From Collinsella sp. (GTDB lineage Bacteria > Actinomycetota > Coriobacteriia > Coriobacteriales > Coriobacteriaceae): a stretch of DNA of 64,000 nucleotides. The stretch spans positions 149,044-213,043 of the forward strand of contig JAGZQO010000001.1 of NCBI GenBank assembly GCA_018382125.1. The letters run 5' to 3'. The translations under genes and the position numbers were made by a program. Shown one piece after another: positions 1 to 8,098 of the stretch (position 1 is its first letter; the number at the start of each line of letters is the position of its first letter). The notes beneath the pieces are model-generated. The model was not told where the DNA came from. It saw nothing but the letters and a program-made list of their open reading frames with translations, and ran no database searches.

Positions 1-447
1 CGGACCCGCTCACTGATGCAGCGTGCCGGGCGCGTCGTCTGCCGCAACCTGGGACAGGTGGTGATCGCTCGCGAGCTGGGCGTGACGTTTGACGTGGCGG
101 CGCCGGTGTTCTGCGCGAATCGGGCCACGCTTACCTGGCTGCGCGGACTCGGTGCGGGGCGGGTGTACTTGCCGGCCGAGTTGCTCGGCAATGATGCGGA
201 GCGTATTGCCGAACTGGCTGCTGAACCCGGCGTCTTGGGTCCGGTCGACGCCGACCGTCCCGAGCTTATGGTGTGCGAGCACTGCCTGCTGACCGCCGAG
301 GGCGTCTGCGCCACCGATGCGACGGGACAGGTCCGTTGCCGCGACTGCTTGCGTCGTCGGCAGGTACGCTATCTGGTCGAGCGTGACGGTACGCGTCTGC
401 CAGTTGCCATTGACGCATGCGGCAGGACGAGGATTTTCCTGTCGTAG
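1..447 (+). CDS. Peptidase U32 family protein, C-terminal part (cut by window edge)
   Basis: The reading frame is open to the first base, so this is the 3' end of a longer gene. The visible part is about 148 residues. It ends in the arrangement seen at the C-terminus of U32-family proteins: a His-Cys motif (EHCLL) followed by three more cysteines (GVC, CRDCL), then a short beta-rich tail with PVAIDACGR. In this family the cysteines probably bind a metal or iron-sulfur cluster; members act in collagen or peptide degradation or in tRNA and rRNA hydroxylation. The specific role cannot be told from the fragment. The stop lies 96 bp before tyrS, which has its own leader and strong ribosome binding site, so cotranscription is possible but not shown. 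Confidence 0.7.
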   Translation, partial: RTRSLMQRAGRVVCRNLGQVVIARELGVTFDVAAPVFCANRATLTWLRGLGAGRVYLPAELLGNDAERIAELAAEPGVLGPVDADRPELMVCEHCLLTAEGVCATDATGQVRCRDCLRRRQVRYLVERDGTRLPVAIDACGRTRIFLS

Positions 448-466
448 GTGCCGCGTCGCGTCAGTT

Positions 467-479
467 TGTTATCATAACA
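467..479. promoter_or_regulatory. Perfect 13-bp palindrome upstream of tyrS
   Basis: TGTTAT-C-ATAACA is a perfect 6+1+6 inverted repeat in an AT-rich patch between the U32 gene and tyrS. It is a candidate operator or promoter part for tyrS. A short hairpin (496-522, AGCAC...GTGCT with an inner GCCG/CGGC stem) follows it, before the AAAGGAGG site. No T-box specifier or antiterminator fits in this 96-bp space. Confidence 0.35.
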
Positions 480-543
480 GAGTTTATGGACTTCCAGCAC
501 CGCCGTTTTCGGCGAGGGTGCTATAGCAAAAGGAGGATACCCA

Positions 544-1755
544 ATGCTGTCTGTCGACGAGCAAATGCGTATCATCACCTCGGGCGCCGCGCAGATCGTC
601 CCCGAGGCCGACCTTCGCAAGAAGCTTGAGAAGGGCGAGCCCCTCAACATCAAGCTCGGCGTCGATCCCACCAGCCCCGACCTGCACTTGGGACATGCCG
701 TGCCCCTGCGCAAGATGCGTCAGTTCCAGGACCTGGGCCACAACGTCACCCTTATCATCGGTAACGGCACCGCGCTGATCGGCGATCCTTCGGGCAAGAA
801 CTCCACGCGTCCGCAGCTTTCGCAGGAGCAGATCGAGGCCAACGCCGAGACCTACGTGAGCCAGGCCATGAAGATCCTGGATCCCGAGAAGACCACCATC
901 GTGCACAACGGCGACTGGATCCTTTCGATGGACCTGGCCGGCCTGCTGCAGGTGTGCTCCAAGTTCACCGTCGCCCGCATCCTTGAGCGCGATGACTTTA
1001 CCAAGCGCTACCAGTCTCAGACGCCGATCGCCCTGCATGAGTTCCTGTATCCCGTGATGCAGGCCTTCGACTCCGTGCAGATCAAGGCCGACGTGGAGAT
1101 GGGCGGCACCGATCAGCTCTTCAACCTGCTCGCCGGCCGTGAGCTCATGGAGAAGATGGGCATGGAGCCCCAGATCGCGCTCACCATGCCGCTGCTCGAG
1201 GGCACCGATGGCGTGCGCAAGATGTCCAAGTCCTACGGCAACTACATCGGCCTGACCGACGCCCCCAAGGATATGTTCGGCAAGACCATGTCCATCCCCG
1301 ATGAGATGATCGGCAAGTACTATCGTCTGGCCAGCTCGCTCACCCCGGCCGAGGTCGACAAGATCGACGCCGCCCTGGCCGATGGTTCTGCCGACCCCTA
1401 CGAGCTCAAGCGCGCTCTGGGCCGCGACCTGTGCGACACCTACCACGGCGCCGGCGCCGGAGACGAGGCTCAGGCCGAGTTCGACCGCGTGTTCAAGGAG
1501 GGCCAGCTTGCCGACTTCCCCGAGAAGCATGTCGAGCTGACCGTCAACGACGAGGGCCAGATCTACCTCGCCGGCCTGCTCAAGGACTTGGGCCTTTCGG
1601 CGAGCGCCGGCCAGGCTCGTCGCGATATCGACGGCGGTGGCGTCAAGATTAACGGCAAGGCCGTGGCTCCCAAGAGCTACAACATCGATCCCAGCGCCCT
1701 CAAACTGGGCGACACCCTCTCCGTAGGCAAGCGCAAGGGCTTCAAGTTGGTCTAA
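544..1755 (+). CDS. tyrS: Tyrosyl-tRNA synthetase
   Basis: This cytoplasmic class I synthetase charges tRNA-Tyr with tyrosine. The protein has 403 residues, the usual length. Near residue 41 the sequence DPTSPDLHLGH is the HIGH signature, and KMSKS at about residues 226-230 is the second class I motif. The last ~65 residues form an S4 RNA-binding domain (LLKDLGLSASAGQARRDI, then GGGVKINGKAV). The spacing and sequence resemble the TyrZ-like subgroup rather than E. coli TyrS. The start is fixed by AAAGGAGG six bases upstream of the ATG. The gene stands alone: a palindrome and leader hairpin precede it and an intrinsic terminator follows. Confidence 0.97.
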   Translation: MLSVDEQMRIITSGAAQIVPEADLRKKLEKGEPLNIKLGVDPTSPDLHLGHAVPLRKMRQFQDLGHNVTLIIGNGTALIGDPSGKNSTRPQLSQEQIEANAETYVSQAMKILDPEKTTIVHNGDWILSMDLAGLLQVCSKFTVARILERDDFTKRYQSQTPIALHEFLYPVMQAFDSVQIKADVEMGGTDQLFNLLAGRELMEKMGMEPQIALTMPLLEGTDGVRKMSKSYGNYIGLTDAPKDMFGKTMSIPDEMIGKYYRLASSLTPAEVDKIDAALADGSADPYELKRALGRDLCDTYHGAGAGDEAQAEFDRVFKEGQLADFPEKHVELTVNDEGQIYLAGLLKDLGLSASAGQARRDIDGGGVKINGKAVAPKSYNIDPSALKLGDTLSVGKRKGFKLV

Positions 1756-1784
1756 CGAGCGAGTTGACCTCACAAGTGCAATAA

Positions 1785-1818
1785 GGCCGCAGCCGGGAAT
1801 CCCGACTGCGGCCTTTTT
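1785..1818 (+). terminator. Intrinsic terminator of tyrS
   Basis: GGCCGCAG pairs with CTGCGGCC, and an inner CGGG/CCCG extends the stem. Five T residues follow. It begins about 30 bp after the tyrS stop. Confidence 0.9.
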
Positions 1819-1881
1819 GGTTACGACGATCCCATGGGGACGGAGGGATCATTTGGCGGTGCCGTTAAGCGGAGAGGCGTA

Positions 1882-1957
1882 TTGTTGACCCATCGTTTGG
1901 GCATACAATGGCTATTGGTTTGCTGCGGTGAAGGTCTGTCCGCTCCGCAGCTTTTTT
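1882..1957 (+). promoter_or_regulatory. Promoter and terminator-like leader hairpin of the adenine deaminase gene
   Basis: A -35-like TTGTTG (1882-1887) and a -10 TACAAT (1904-1909) are 16 bp apart. Just after the predicted start point, GCTGCGG (1922-1928) pairs with CCGCAGC (1945-1951), followed by six T. This looks like an intrinsic terminator or attenuator between promoter and coding region. The hairpin starts within about 10 nt of the likely +1, so no classic purine aptamer fits in front of it. Confidence 0.45.
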
Positions 1958-1977
1958 CTACGGTTAAAGGAGTATGT

Positions 1978-3798
1978 ATGTCCGTTGAGGTCATGAGGTC
2001 TGTGATCGAGGCCGCCGAGGGGCGCGTGCCCGTCGACACGCTGTTTACCAATGCGCAGATTGTCGACGTGTATGGCCAGCGTGTGGCGCCCGGTAGCGTT
2101 GCTGTCAAGGACGGTGTAATCGTCGGCGTGCTCTACGATGGTCGCGACGATGCCGCTGGCACCTACGAGGCAACTGAGGTCATCGACTGCCAGGGTCGCT
2201 ATCTCGCTCCCGGTTTTATTGACGGGCATCTGCATATCGAGTCTTCGAACATCCGTCCCGCCGAGTATGCTCGCATGGCCGCGACGCGCGGTACTACCAC
2301 CGCCATTGCCGACAGCCACGAGATTGCCAATGTTGCCGGTCTCGACGGCTTGCGCTTTATGATCGAGGATGGTCGCCGCGCGCCCATCTCCATCAAGTAC
2401 ATGATGCCTTCGTGCGTGCCCGCGCTGCCCGACGAGCAGGCCGGTGCCGTTATTTCGGCTGCCGATATGCAGGCGTTTTTTGCCGAGCATCCAGGCGATG
2501 TCTTTGGTCTGGGCGAAATGATGAACCTGCCGGGCGTCTTTATGGCCGACCCCGAGACCTGTGCTCGCATCGATGCTGCCAACCAGACGCCGTCCAAGCA
2601 GGTTGACGGCCACGCGCCGCTCGTTGCCGGTAAGGACCTCAATGCCTATGCCGCAGCGGGCATTATCGCCGACCACGAGTCGACGATTCCCGAGGAGGCA
2701 CTCGACAAGCTATCTCGCGGCATGTATGTGATGCTGCGTGAAGGCACGTGCAGCCATGACCTGGCCAATCTATCGCCGATGCTGCTGGAGAATCCCGCGC
2801 GCGCCCGCCGCTGCTGCTTTGCGACCGACGACCGCGCTCCCTCCGATGCTCTTTCGACCGGCATGATCGACAATGCCTGCCGCGTGGCCATCGAGGTCGG
2901 CGTCGACCCGGTGGTCGCCATCTCCATGGCGTCCCTTTCCACGGCTGAGGCATTTGGCCTGGACCACGGCTGCCGCGACCCGCACGAGCTCCGCGGCGCA
3001 ATCGCCCCGGGCAAGCGCGCCGACCTGCTGTTGCTTGATGACCTGACGTTTGCCAAGGCTCCGCATCGCGTATATGCCGCCGGTGCTCTGGTGGCGCAGG
3101 ATGGCACCTTTGTGGGCGAGGTCGCACCCGAGACGGCCGATGTCGCCTCTCTTGCCGATGAGCTGCGTGCTTCCGTTAAGCTGCCGAAGCTTTCGCTCGA
3201 CGTATTCGATTATGCCTTTAAGCCGGGCGAGGCCGTTATCGATGTCATCCCGGGTATGGCTATCACGGGTATGGCCCGCCCCGAGAGCGCCGAGGACTTG
3301 CGTCGCATTATGCTTATCGAGCGCCATGGCCGCGGCGTGTCGCTGCAGGCCGAGGGCGTCGACGGCGACGGCCCCGCTGGCCTGGGCCTGGTTGGCAAGC
3401 ATATCGGTCGCGGCTGGGTGCGTGGCTTTACCATCACCGGTGGTGCCATTGCCTCCACGATCGGCCACGACTCGCACAACGTGTGCGTGGTGGGCGACAA
3501 CGCCGCCGATATGATGGCTGCCGTTGAGGCCGTGGGCCAGGGCGGCCACGTGCTGGTGCGCAACGGCGAGGTTGTGGCGCGCATTCCGCTGGCGCTCGGT
3601 GGCCTGATGAGCGAGGGCACGGCCGAGGACGTTGCCGCGCAGCACGATGACTTTATGGTCAAGGCGCGCGCCATGGGTATTGAGCCGCCGCTCGACCCCA
3701 TCATGGGCATCATCTTCCTGCCCCTGCCGGTCATCCCGACGCTCCGCATCCGCCCCGAGGGCATGTTCGACGTTACAACCTTCACCTACGCCGACTAG
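1978..3798 (+). CDS. ade: Adenine deaminase
   Basis: The enzyme hydrolyses adenine to hypoxanthine and ammonia in purine salvage. It is a metal-dependent amidohydrolase of 606 residues, within the range of the AdeC family. Family motifs are visible: GHLHIESS (metal-binding HxH), then ADSHEIANV, GLGEMMNLPGV, VDGHAPL, a central ADHEST, and FATDDR carrying the metal-binding aspartate. The C-terminal half contains the typical GGAIASTIGHDSHN segment. The frame is open upstream to 1834, but the ATG at 1978 is preferred: AAAGGAG lies just before it and similarity to the family begins there. The gene is monocistronic. Its last codons and stop are part of a 27-bp tandem duplication. Confidence 0.95.
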   Translation: MSVEVMRSVIEAAEGRVPVDTLFTNAQIVDVYGQRVAPGSVAVKDGVIVGVLYDGRDDAAGTYEATEVIDCQGRYLAPGFIDGHLHIESSNIRPAEYARMAATRGTTTAIADSHEIANVAGLDGLRFMIEDGRRAPISIKYMMPSCVPALPDEQAGAVISAADMQAFFAEHPGDVFGLGEMMNLPGVFMADPETCARIDAANQTPSKQVDGHAPLVAGKDLNAYAAAGIIADHESTIPEEALDKLSRGMYVMLREGTCSHDLANLSPMLLENPARARRCCFATDDRAPSDALSTGMIDNACRVAIEVGVDPVVAISMASLSTAEAFGLDHGCRDPHELRGAIAPGKRADLLLLDDLTFAKAPHRVYAAGALVAQDGTFVGEVAPETADVASLADELRASVKLPKLSLDVFDYAFKPGEAVIDVIPGMAITGMARPESAEDLRRIMLIERHGRGVSLQAEGVDGDGPAGLGLVGKHIGRGWVRGFTITGGAIASTIGHDSHNVCVVGDNAADMMAAVEAVGQGGHVLVRNGEVVARIPLALGGLMSEGTAEDVAAQHDDFMVKARAMGIEPPLDPIMGIIFLPLPVIPTLRIRPEGMFDVTTFTYAD

Positions 3799-3846
3799 TC
3801 ATCGGGGACGTTCTTAAACGACTAGTCATTGGGGACGCTCTTTGGC
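3793..3846. repeat. 27-bp tandem duplication over the ade stop codon
   Basis: The sequence GACTAGTCAT(C/T)GGGGACG followed by a T-rich stretch occurs at 3793 and again at 3820. The first copy contains the ade stop TAG. The GGGGACG(T)TC core also occurs at 4810, 41540 and 63901, so this belongs to a dispersed repeat family of the genome. Confidence 0.7.
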
Positions 3847-3937
3847 GGGCTGCCTGACGCCGCGACCGTAGGGCCTCTGGCATGTGTGAGCTATTTGCCA
3901 GGTCCTTGTAACGTTTACGCCCGCGGAGTCTTATTTG

Positions 3938-3999
3938 AGCTCCCTTTGGGTACGTTGGAATCGGATACGCGTTCGATTCCAACAAGCCCGAAGGGAGCT
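3938..3999 (+). promoter_or_regulatory. Long hairpin occluding the HAD gene ribosome binding site
   Basis: AGCTCCCTT (3938-3946) pairs with AAGGGAGCT (3991-3999). The stem continues through GGG/CCC, and an inner perfect 10-bp stem pairs GTTGGAATCG with CGATTCCAAC. The only Shine-Dalgarno candidate for the following gene, GGGAG, lies in the 3' strand, six bases before the ATG at 4005. A short TTTTCT follows. It may terminate ade transcription, control translation of the HAD gene, or both. Confidence 0.6.
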
Positions 4000-4004
4000 T
4001 TTCT

Positions 4005-4799
4005 ATGTTTAAACTGATTGCATCCGATATGGACGGCACACTGCTTGACGAAAACGGCCAGGTGCCTCCCGAGACCTACGAACTGATTCTGGCGCTACAC
4101 GAGCATGGTGTGCATTTCGCTGCATCGTCAGGTCGTCGCTACGATCGCCTGTGCGAGTTCTTTGCGCCCGTTCGCGACAAGATGGACTTTGTCGCCGCTA
4201 ACGGCGCCCAGGTCTACGCCGACGGTAAGATGGTAGACCGTGAGGTGTATTCCCACCTGGCGATTCGAAGGCTCGCCCAAGCCGTCAGGACGTTTCCCAA
4301 TCTGCATCTTGCGCTCTTTGACCGAACCAAGTCCTTCCTGCTCGATGACGAGTGCAAGTTCGTGCGTGAGGTCGATAAGGACCTTCCCAATGCCGAGCGC
4401 ATTTGGGAGCTGCCCGATCCCAGCGTAAATATCATCAAAGCGAGTATCTTTTGCGACGACAGTGCGGTTATGGACAGCGCGTACGTGCTACAGCGCGAAC
4501 TTGGTCAGCTCTTTACTTTTGCGCCTTCGGGCAACGCGTGGATCGATGCCATGCAGCCTGGTGTGTCGAAGGCCTCGGGTATCGCGCAGCTCGCGGAGCA
4601 TTACGGCATTGGTCGCGACGAGGTCATGGCGTTTGGCGACTCGATGAACGACTACGAGATCATTCGCTTTGTCGGCACGGGCTGCGCGATGGAAAACGCG
4701 CGCCCCGCGCTCAAGGCGGTGGCCGATCGTGTGGTGGGTTGTAACCGCGACCACGCCGTCCAGCAGGAGCTCCGTCGCGTGCTGGAGAGTCTCTCCTAA
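4005..4799 (+). CDS. Cof-type HAD-IIB phosphatase
   Basis: This is a cytoplasmic haloacid-dehalogenase-superfamily hydrolase of 264 residues, typical of Cof/YbiV/YidA proteins that remove phosphate from sugar phosphates, FMN or other metabolites. Motif I is SDMDGTLLD at residues 6-14, with the nucleophile Asp and general acid Asp. Motif II is the Ser in AASSGR. Motif III is a Lys before the C-terminal region (PGVSKASG). Motif IV is GDSMNDYEI. A C2-type cap lies between residues ~85 and 190. The substrate cannot be predicted. It converges on a second Cof-type gene (4989-5831), and a large perfect palindrome sits between the two 3' ends. Its ribosome binding site is inside a hairpin. Confidence 0.9.
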   Translation: MFKLIASDMDGTLLDENGQVPPETYELILALHEHGVHFAASSGRRYDRLCEFFAPVRDKMDFVAANGAQVYADGKMVDREVYSHLAIRRLAQAVRTFPNLHLALFDRTKSFLLDDECKFVREVDKDLPNAERIWELPDPSVNIIKASIFCDDSAVMDSAYVLQRELGQLFTFAPSGNAWIDAMQPGVSKASGIAQLAEHYGIGRDEVMAFGDSMNDYEIIRFVGTGCAMENARPALKAVADRVVGCNRDHAVQQELRRVLESLS

Positions 4800-4801
4800 T
4801 C

Positions 4802-4874
4802 CGGCAGATGGGGACGTTCCTTTTCTGCCGACAGTGGGGGACAGTCCTTGCGGCTTTTCGCGAAGAGTGTCCCC
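4802..4874. repeat. GGGGACGTTCC-type dispersed repeat with two hairpins
   Basis: CGGCAGA (4802-4808) pairs with TCTGCCG (4824-4830), and GGGGACA (4837-4843) pairs with TGTCCCC (4868-4874). The first loop carries GGGGACGTTCCTTTT, which recurs at 63901 and, inverted, at 41513. Confidence 0.6.
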
Positions 4875-4890
4875 AACGACTACTGTGACC

Positions 4891-4973
4891 AGGGTAGCTA
4901 ATTTGGGACGGGGCTATTTTAGCTACCCCACAAGCGGGTAGCTAAAATAGCCCCGTCCCAAATTAGCTACCCT
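4891..4973. repeat. Perfect 38-bp inverted repeat between convergent HAD genes
   Basis: The arm 4891-4928 is the exact reverse complement of 4936-4973, with a 7-nt loop (CACAAGC). Each arm also begins and ends with GGGTAGCTAA or its complement, so the block contains four copies of that 10-mer. There is no U-tract. It could act as a bidirectional terminator or be a small non-coding mobile element. Confidence 0.9.
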
Positions 4974-4988
4974 GCCGGGTTGATGTTG

Positions 4989-5831
4989 CTAGGCGAGGGC
5001 GGTCATGATGGTGCGGGCGACGCCGTCGTGGTCGTTGTCGTATTCGGTGATGGCGTCGGCGGCCTCGCGATCTTCGGGCTCGGCGTTGATCATGGCCATG
5101 CCATGGCCCGCTGCCTGCAGCATGGGGATGTCGTTGATGTTGTCACCGAACGCCCAGGCGTCGGCGAGACGCTCGCCCAGGTGCTCGCATAGCCACGTGA
5201 GGGCCGTTCCCTTGGTGGCGCCCTCGCCCATGACCTCGATATTCATGGCGTACGAACGCGTGACCTCAATGCCTCCGAGCGTGTCGAGCTCCGCCGCGAT
5301 GGCGTCGCGATCGGCCGGGTCGTGCCAGTACATGGCGATGCGTTCGAGCGTCTCGACCTCGTCGATCTTGCTGTCGATATCCATGTCGATCGGTGTTCGT
5401 GTGCGCTTGAGCGAAGCTGCGATGTGGGGGTCGCCGCCGCAGAACTCATCCAGGCGCGTGTAGAGCGAGCGGGGGAGGAAGCACTGCCCGTCCGCGAAGA
5501 TATCGAAGGTCACATCGTGGCCGGCGGCGATGCGGCGGATGCGATGGGCAATGCCGCAATCGAGCGGTCGGCTCAAGATGCGCGTGGCGCGCGAGGCGTC
5601 GGTGGGCACATCGTCGTCGAGCTGCCAGACGCTGGCGCCATTGGCGCAGACGGCATAGTGCACGGCGGGATGGGCGAGGATGGGCTCAAAGATGCCCGAC
5701 AGCGGACGTCCCGTGCAGGGCACAAATTCAATCCCGCGTCGAGCGAGCTCGTCGAGCATCGCCCAGGTGGCATCGCTCATCTGCTTATCGCTCGTCAACA
5801 GCGTTCCATCCATATCGGAAAACACAATCAT
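4989..5831 (-). CDS. Cof-type HAD-IIB phosphatase
   Basis: A second HAD-IIB hydrolase of 280 residues, transcribed toward the first. Motif I is FSDMDGTLL at the N-terminus (residues 4-12), motif II is in CTGRP, and motif IV is GDNINDIPML near residue 240. The cap is a C2 type. Overall it follows the same family plan as the 4005-4799 protein, but the two are divergent in sequence and look like separate paralogues rather than a recent duplication. The substrate is unknown, probably a small phosphorylated metabolite. The start ATG at 5831 is preceded on its strand by GAAAGGG. Confidence 0.9.
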   Translation of the reverse strand: MIVFSDMDGTLLTSDKQMSDATWAMLDELARRGIEFVPCTGRPLSGIFEPILAHPAVHYAVCANGASVWQLDDDVPTDASRATRILSRPLDCGIAHRIRRIAAGHDVTFDIFADGQCFLPRSLYTRLDEFCGGDPHIAASLKRTRTPIDMDIDSKIDEVETLERIAMYWHDPADRDAIAAELDTLGGIEVTRSYAMNIEVMGEGATKGTALTWLCEHLGERLADAWAFGDNINDIPMLQAAGHGMAMINAEPEDREAADAITEYDNDHDGVARTIMTALA

Positions 5832-5856
5832 TTGATGCAGCCCTTTCTGCTGGCAT

Positions 5857-5896
5857 AAAAAGCGTGGCCGAGGGCGGTGATGCCCTGGCCACGCTC
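5857..5896 (-). terminator. Terminator of the citrate synthase gene
   Basis: On the minus strand AGCGTGGCC...GGCCACGCT forms a 9-bp stem with an inner GGGC/GCCC pairing, followed by TTTTT. It lies just downstream of the citrate synthase stop. Confidence 0.85.
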
Positions 5897-5918
5897 GGGT
5901 TCTATAACGGTCCGCGTC

Positions 5919-7337
5919 CTAGCGGTCGGCGAGCGGCTTGTATTCCAGCGGCTCGATCACCGGACGGTATGCCGGGCGGATGATGCGATGCGCGCAGAAG
6001 AGCTCTTCCATGCGGTGTGCCGACCAGCCGGCCATGCGGGCGACGGCGAAAAGCGGCGTAAAAAGCGTCTCGGGCACGCCGAGCATCTTGTAGATAAAGC
6101 CTGTGTACAGGTCGATGTTGGCGCAGATAGGCTTGGTCATGCCGTGGTCGCGCATCACCTGCGGTGCCAGGCGCTCGATGCGCTCGATGAGTGCGAACTC
6201 TTCGCCCAAGTCCTTCTTGGCTGCCAGTGAGCGCGCGTAACGGCGGCAGACCTCGGCGCGCGGGTCGCTGAGCGTATAGACGGCGTGGCCCATGCCGTAG
6301 ATGAGGCCCGTGCCGTCGAAGGCCTGCTTGTCGAGGATCTTGCCCAGGTAGGCCGCGACCTCGTCCTCGTCCTCCCAGTTGGAAACATGCGCGCGGATGT
6401 CCTCGTGCATAGACACGACCTTGGCATTGGCACCGCCGTGGCGCGGGCCCTTGAGCGAGCCGATAGCCGCGGCGTAGGCGGAATACGGGTCGGTGGCCGA
6501 AGACGACAGCACGCGGCAAGCGAAGGTGGAGTTGTTGCCGCCGCCGTGCTCGGCATGCAGCATGAGCATAACGTCGAGCAGCATCGCCTCATCGCGGGTG
6601 AACGCCATGCCGCCGCGCAGGACCTGTAGGATGGTCTCGGCGGTGGAGAGACCGGGCGTGGGGTGCGGCACGTGAACCTCGGAGCCGCGAAGCTTGGCGA
6701 CCGAGGCCATGTGTGCGAAGGCGGCAATGCGCGGGAGACGTGCGAGCATGGAAATGGCGACGTCGATTTCGTGCTCGGGCGTGATCACGTCTGGTTCGGC
6801 ATCGAAGGCGTAGAGCAGCAGCACGGCGCGCTGGAGCACGTTCATGATGCTCGACGACACCGTGGTCATAGGGAACTCTTTAACGTACTCGTCGCTTAGA
6901 TGTCTAAAGGCGCCCAGGCGCTCGCAAAAGCCGTCGAGCTCTTCCTTGTTGGGCAGCGAACCCGTGATAAGCAGATAGGCGACTTCCTCGTAGCCGTAGC
7001 GATTCTCGGCCTGGGCATTGTTGACCAGATCCTCGATGCTGTAGCCGCGAAGCGTGAGCTTGCCCTGATCGGGCACGACCTTTCCGTCGACCTTGTTGTA
7101 GCCGTGCACATCCGAGATACGAGTGAGGCCCGCGACCACGCCCGAGCCGTCGGCATTGCGCAGGCCGCGCTTGACATTGTGCTCTTCGAACAAGCCCTCG
7201 TCATAAGGGTCGGTCGGCAGGCCGTGGTAGAGGCTTTCGCTTTCAGACGAAATCTGGCGGCTTGCTTCGTAATCCAGAACCAGTCGGCTCAAGTGGTCAT
7301 CGAAGCGGTAATAGATTTTCTTGGCGTCGTAGGCCAT
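5919..7337 (-). CDS. gltA: Citrate synthase
   Basis: The enzyme condenses oxaloacetate and acetyl-CoA to citrate. At 472 residues it is slightly longer than typical bacterial GltA. Family signatures are clear: LMLHAEHGGGNNSTF holds one catalytic His, GPRHGGANAKV the substrate-binding segment, and GMGHAVYTLSDPRA the second His region. The N-terminal ~60 residues form a helical extension. The start at 7337 has GGAGAGGAG upstream on its strand. In an anaerobe of this type the likely role is the oxidative branch to 2-oxoglutarate and glutamate, which fits the gltBD genes at 35-41 kb. A 2-methylcitrate synthase activity cannot be excluded. The ACT gene lies upstream on the same strand, 77 bp away. 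Confidence 0.93.
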   Translation of the reverse strand: MAYDAKKIYYRFDDHLSRLVLDYEASRQISSESESLYHGLPTDPYDEGLFEEHNVKRGLRNADGSGVVAGLTRISDVHGYNKVDGKVVPDQGKLTLRGYSIEDLVNNAQAENRYGYEEVAYLLITGSLPNKEELDGFCERLGAFRHLSDEYVKEFPMTTVSSSIMNVLQRAVLLLYAFDAEPDVITPEHEIDVAISMLARLPRIAAFAHMASVAKLRGSEVHVPHPTPGLSTAETILQVLRGGMAFTRDEAMLLDVMLMLHAEHGGGNNSTFACRVLSSSATDPYSAYAAAIGSLKGPRHGGANAKVVSMHEDIRAHVSNWEDEDEVAAYLGKILDKQAFDGTGLIYGMGHAVYTLSDPRAEVCRRYARSLAAKKDLGEEFALIERIERLAPQVMRDHGMTKPICANIDLYTGFIYKMLGVPETLFTPLFAVARMAGWSAHRMEELFCAHRIIRPAYRPVIEPLEYKPLADR

Positions 7338-7414
7338 GCGCGCTCCTCTCCGGGCCGCATCGGGGTGGCTTGCATGGGCATGCGCGTGTCAGGCAATCCC
7401 CGGCGGCTTGTTCG

Positions 7415-7702
7415 CTACAGGCGGTACATAAAGTTAAAGACGTCCTCGCGCTGGATGGACACGTTGACGCCCGAAAGCTCGCCGGCCTCGGCCAGGGCCT
7501 TCTGCAGCTCGGCGAAGTCGAGCTTGGACTCGGCGGTGTCGGCCAGCATGGTCATGGTGAAGATGTCCTCGATAATGGACTGCGTGATGTCGCGGATGTC
7601 GACGTTGGCCTCGCCCAGAACACGGGTGACGCCGGCGACGATACCGGGGCGGTTCTTGCCAAGGACGGTGATGACGATACGGGAGGACGAGATCTCGGCC
7701 AT
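7415..7702 (-). CDS. ACT domain protein (UPF0237-type)
   Basis: A 95-residue protein made of a single ACT-type fold. It starts with RIVITVLGKNRPGIVAGVT and continues with the DIRDITQSI strand, both typical of the small stand-alone UPF0237 ACT proteins. ACT domains bind amino acids or other small ligands and regulate metabolism. In many bacteria this type lies beside a UPF0210 gene; that partner is not present here, and the next gene on the strand is citrate synthase. The start ATG at 7702 has GAAAGGG upstream. The ligand is unknown. A link to glutamate or citrate metabolism is only an inference from position. Confidence 0.85.
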   Translation of the reverse strand: MAEISSSRIVITVLGKNRPGIVAGVTRVLGEANVDIRDITQSIIEDIFTMTMLADTAESKLDFAELQKALAEAGELSGVNVSIQREDVFNFMYRL

Positions 7703-8098
7703 GGGAAACCCTTTCGCGTGATTGCGGCGCGCGCGGGGCGCTCCGCTACGGTACAGTGTTCATCATTGTACCTGTCTGGCGCAAAAAAGGCGCGCTCGCT
7801 GCGGCGTTACATGCCTGCAACATGAGCGTAAGGGGGAAGGCCGTACGGGGAAGAGCCGTCTGGCGCGTGTCCGGCTCGTGTTGGGTTGATTTCCGATCTC
7901 AGCCGAACACATTGAGCGGACAGGCCGTTCCCGCAGTCAGCCGAACGCCTCCGACGGCTGATTCCGAACTGGAAGCGGAGGGCATCCCCGCCCTTCGGTA
8001 GGGGATACCGCTCCGCGGCGCATGCCGCGGGCGGCGCCCCTATCGGACCACCGTGACCTCAGTTGGGATGGGCCCAGCACTGCCGCGTACTCGGTGAG
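7703..8098. other. Gene-free stretch holding the left island end and hairpins
   Basis: About 400 bp without a supported gene. It contains the upstream region of the ACT gene, with TACAAT on the minus strand near 7765-7770. The 64-bp left repeat of the island follows (7884-7947), then three hairpins: CAGCCG/CGGCTG (7939-7961), a GGCATCCCC/GGGGATACC pair near 7980-8009, and a perfect CCGCGGC-GCAT-GCCGCGG (8013-8030). Confidence 0.6.
7884..7947 (+). repeat. Left island repeat (putative attL)
   Basis: 64 bp starting GGTTGATTTCCGATCTCAGC. It is repeated in the same orientation at 15097-15160 with two substitutions (C/A and C/T). It lies about 150 bp from the end of the recombinase fragment. Confidence 0.7.

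Noticed and set aside
448..543. T-box riboswitch in front of tyrS
   Set aside because: The 96-bp gap is too short and lacks the T-box sequence and specifier loop.
484..1773. Minus-strand open frame opposite tyrS
   Set aside because: Shadow of tyrS, which has HIGH and KMSKS motifs and a strong ribosome binding site.
1910..1977. Purine riboswitch before adenine deaminase
   Set aside because: Too little space before the hairpin, and no conserved purine aptamer junction sequences were seen.
1834..1977. Upstream start of ade at 1834
   Set aside because: It would translate the promoter and leader hairpin; the ATG at 1978 has the ribosome binding site and matches the family start.
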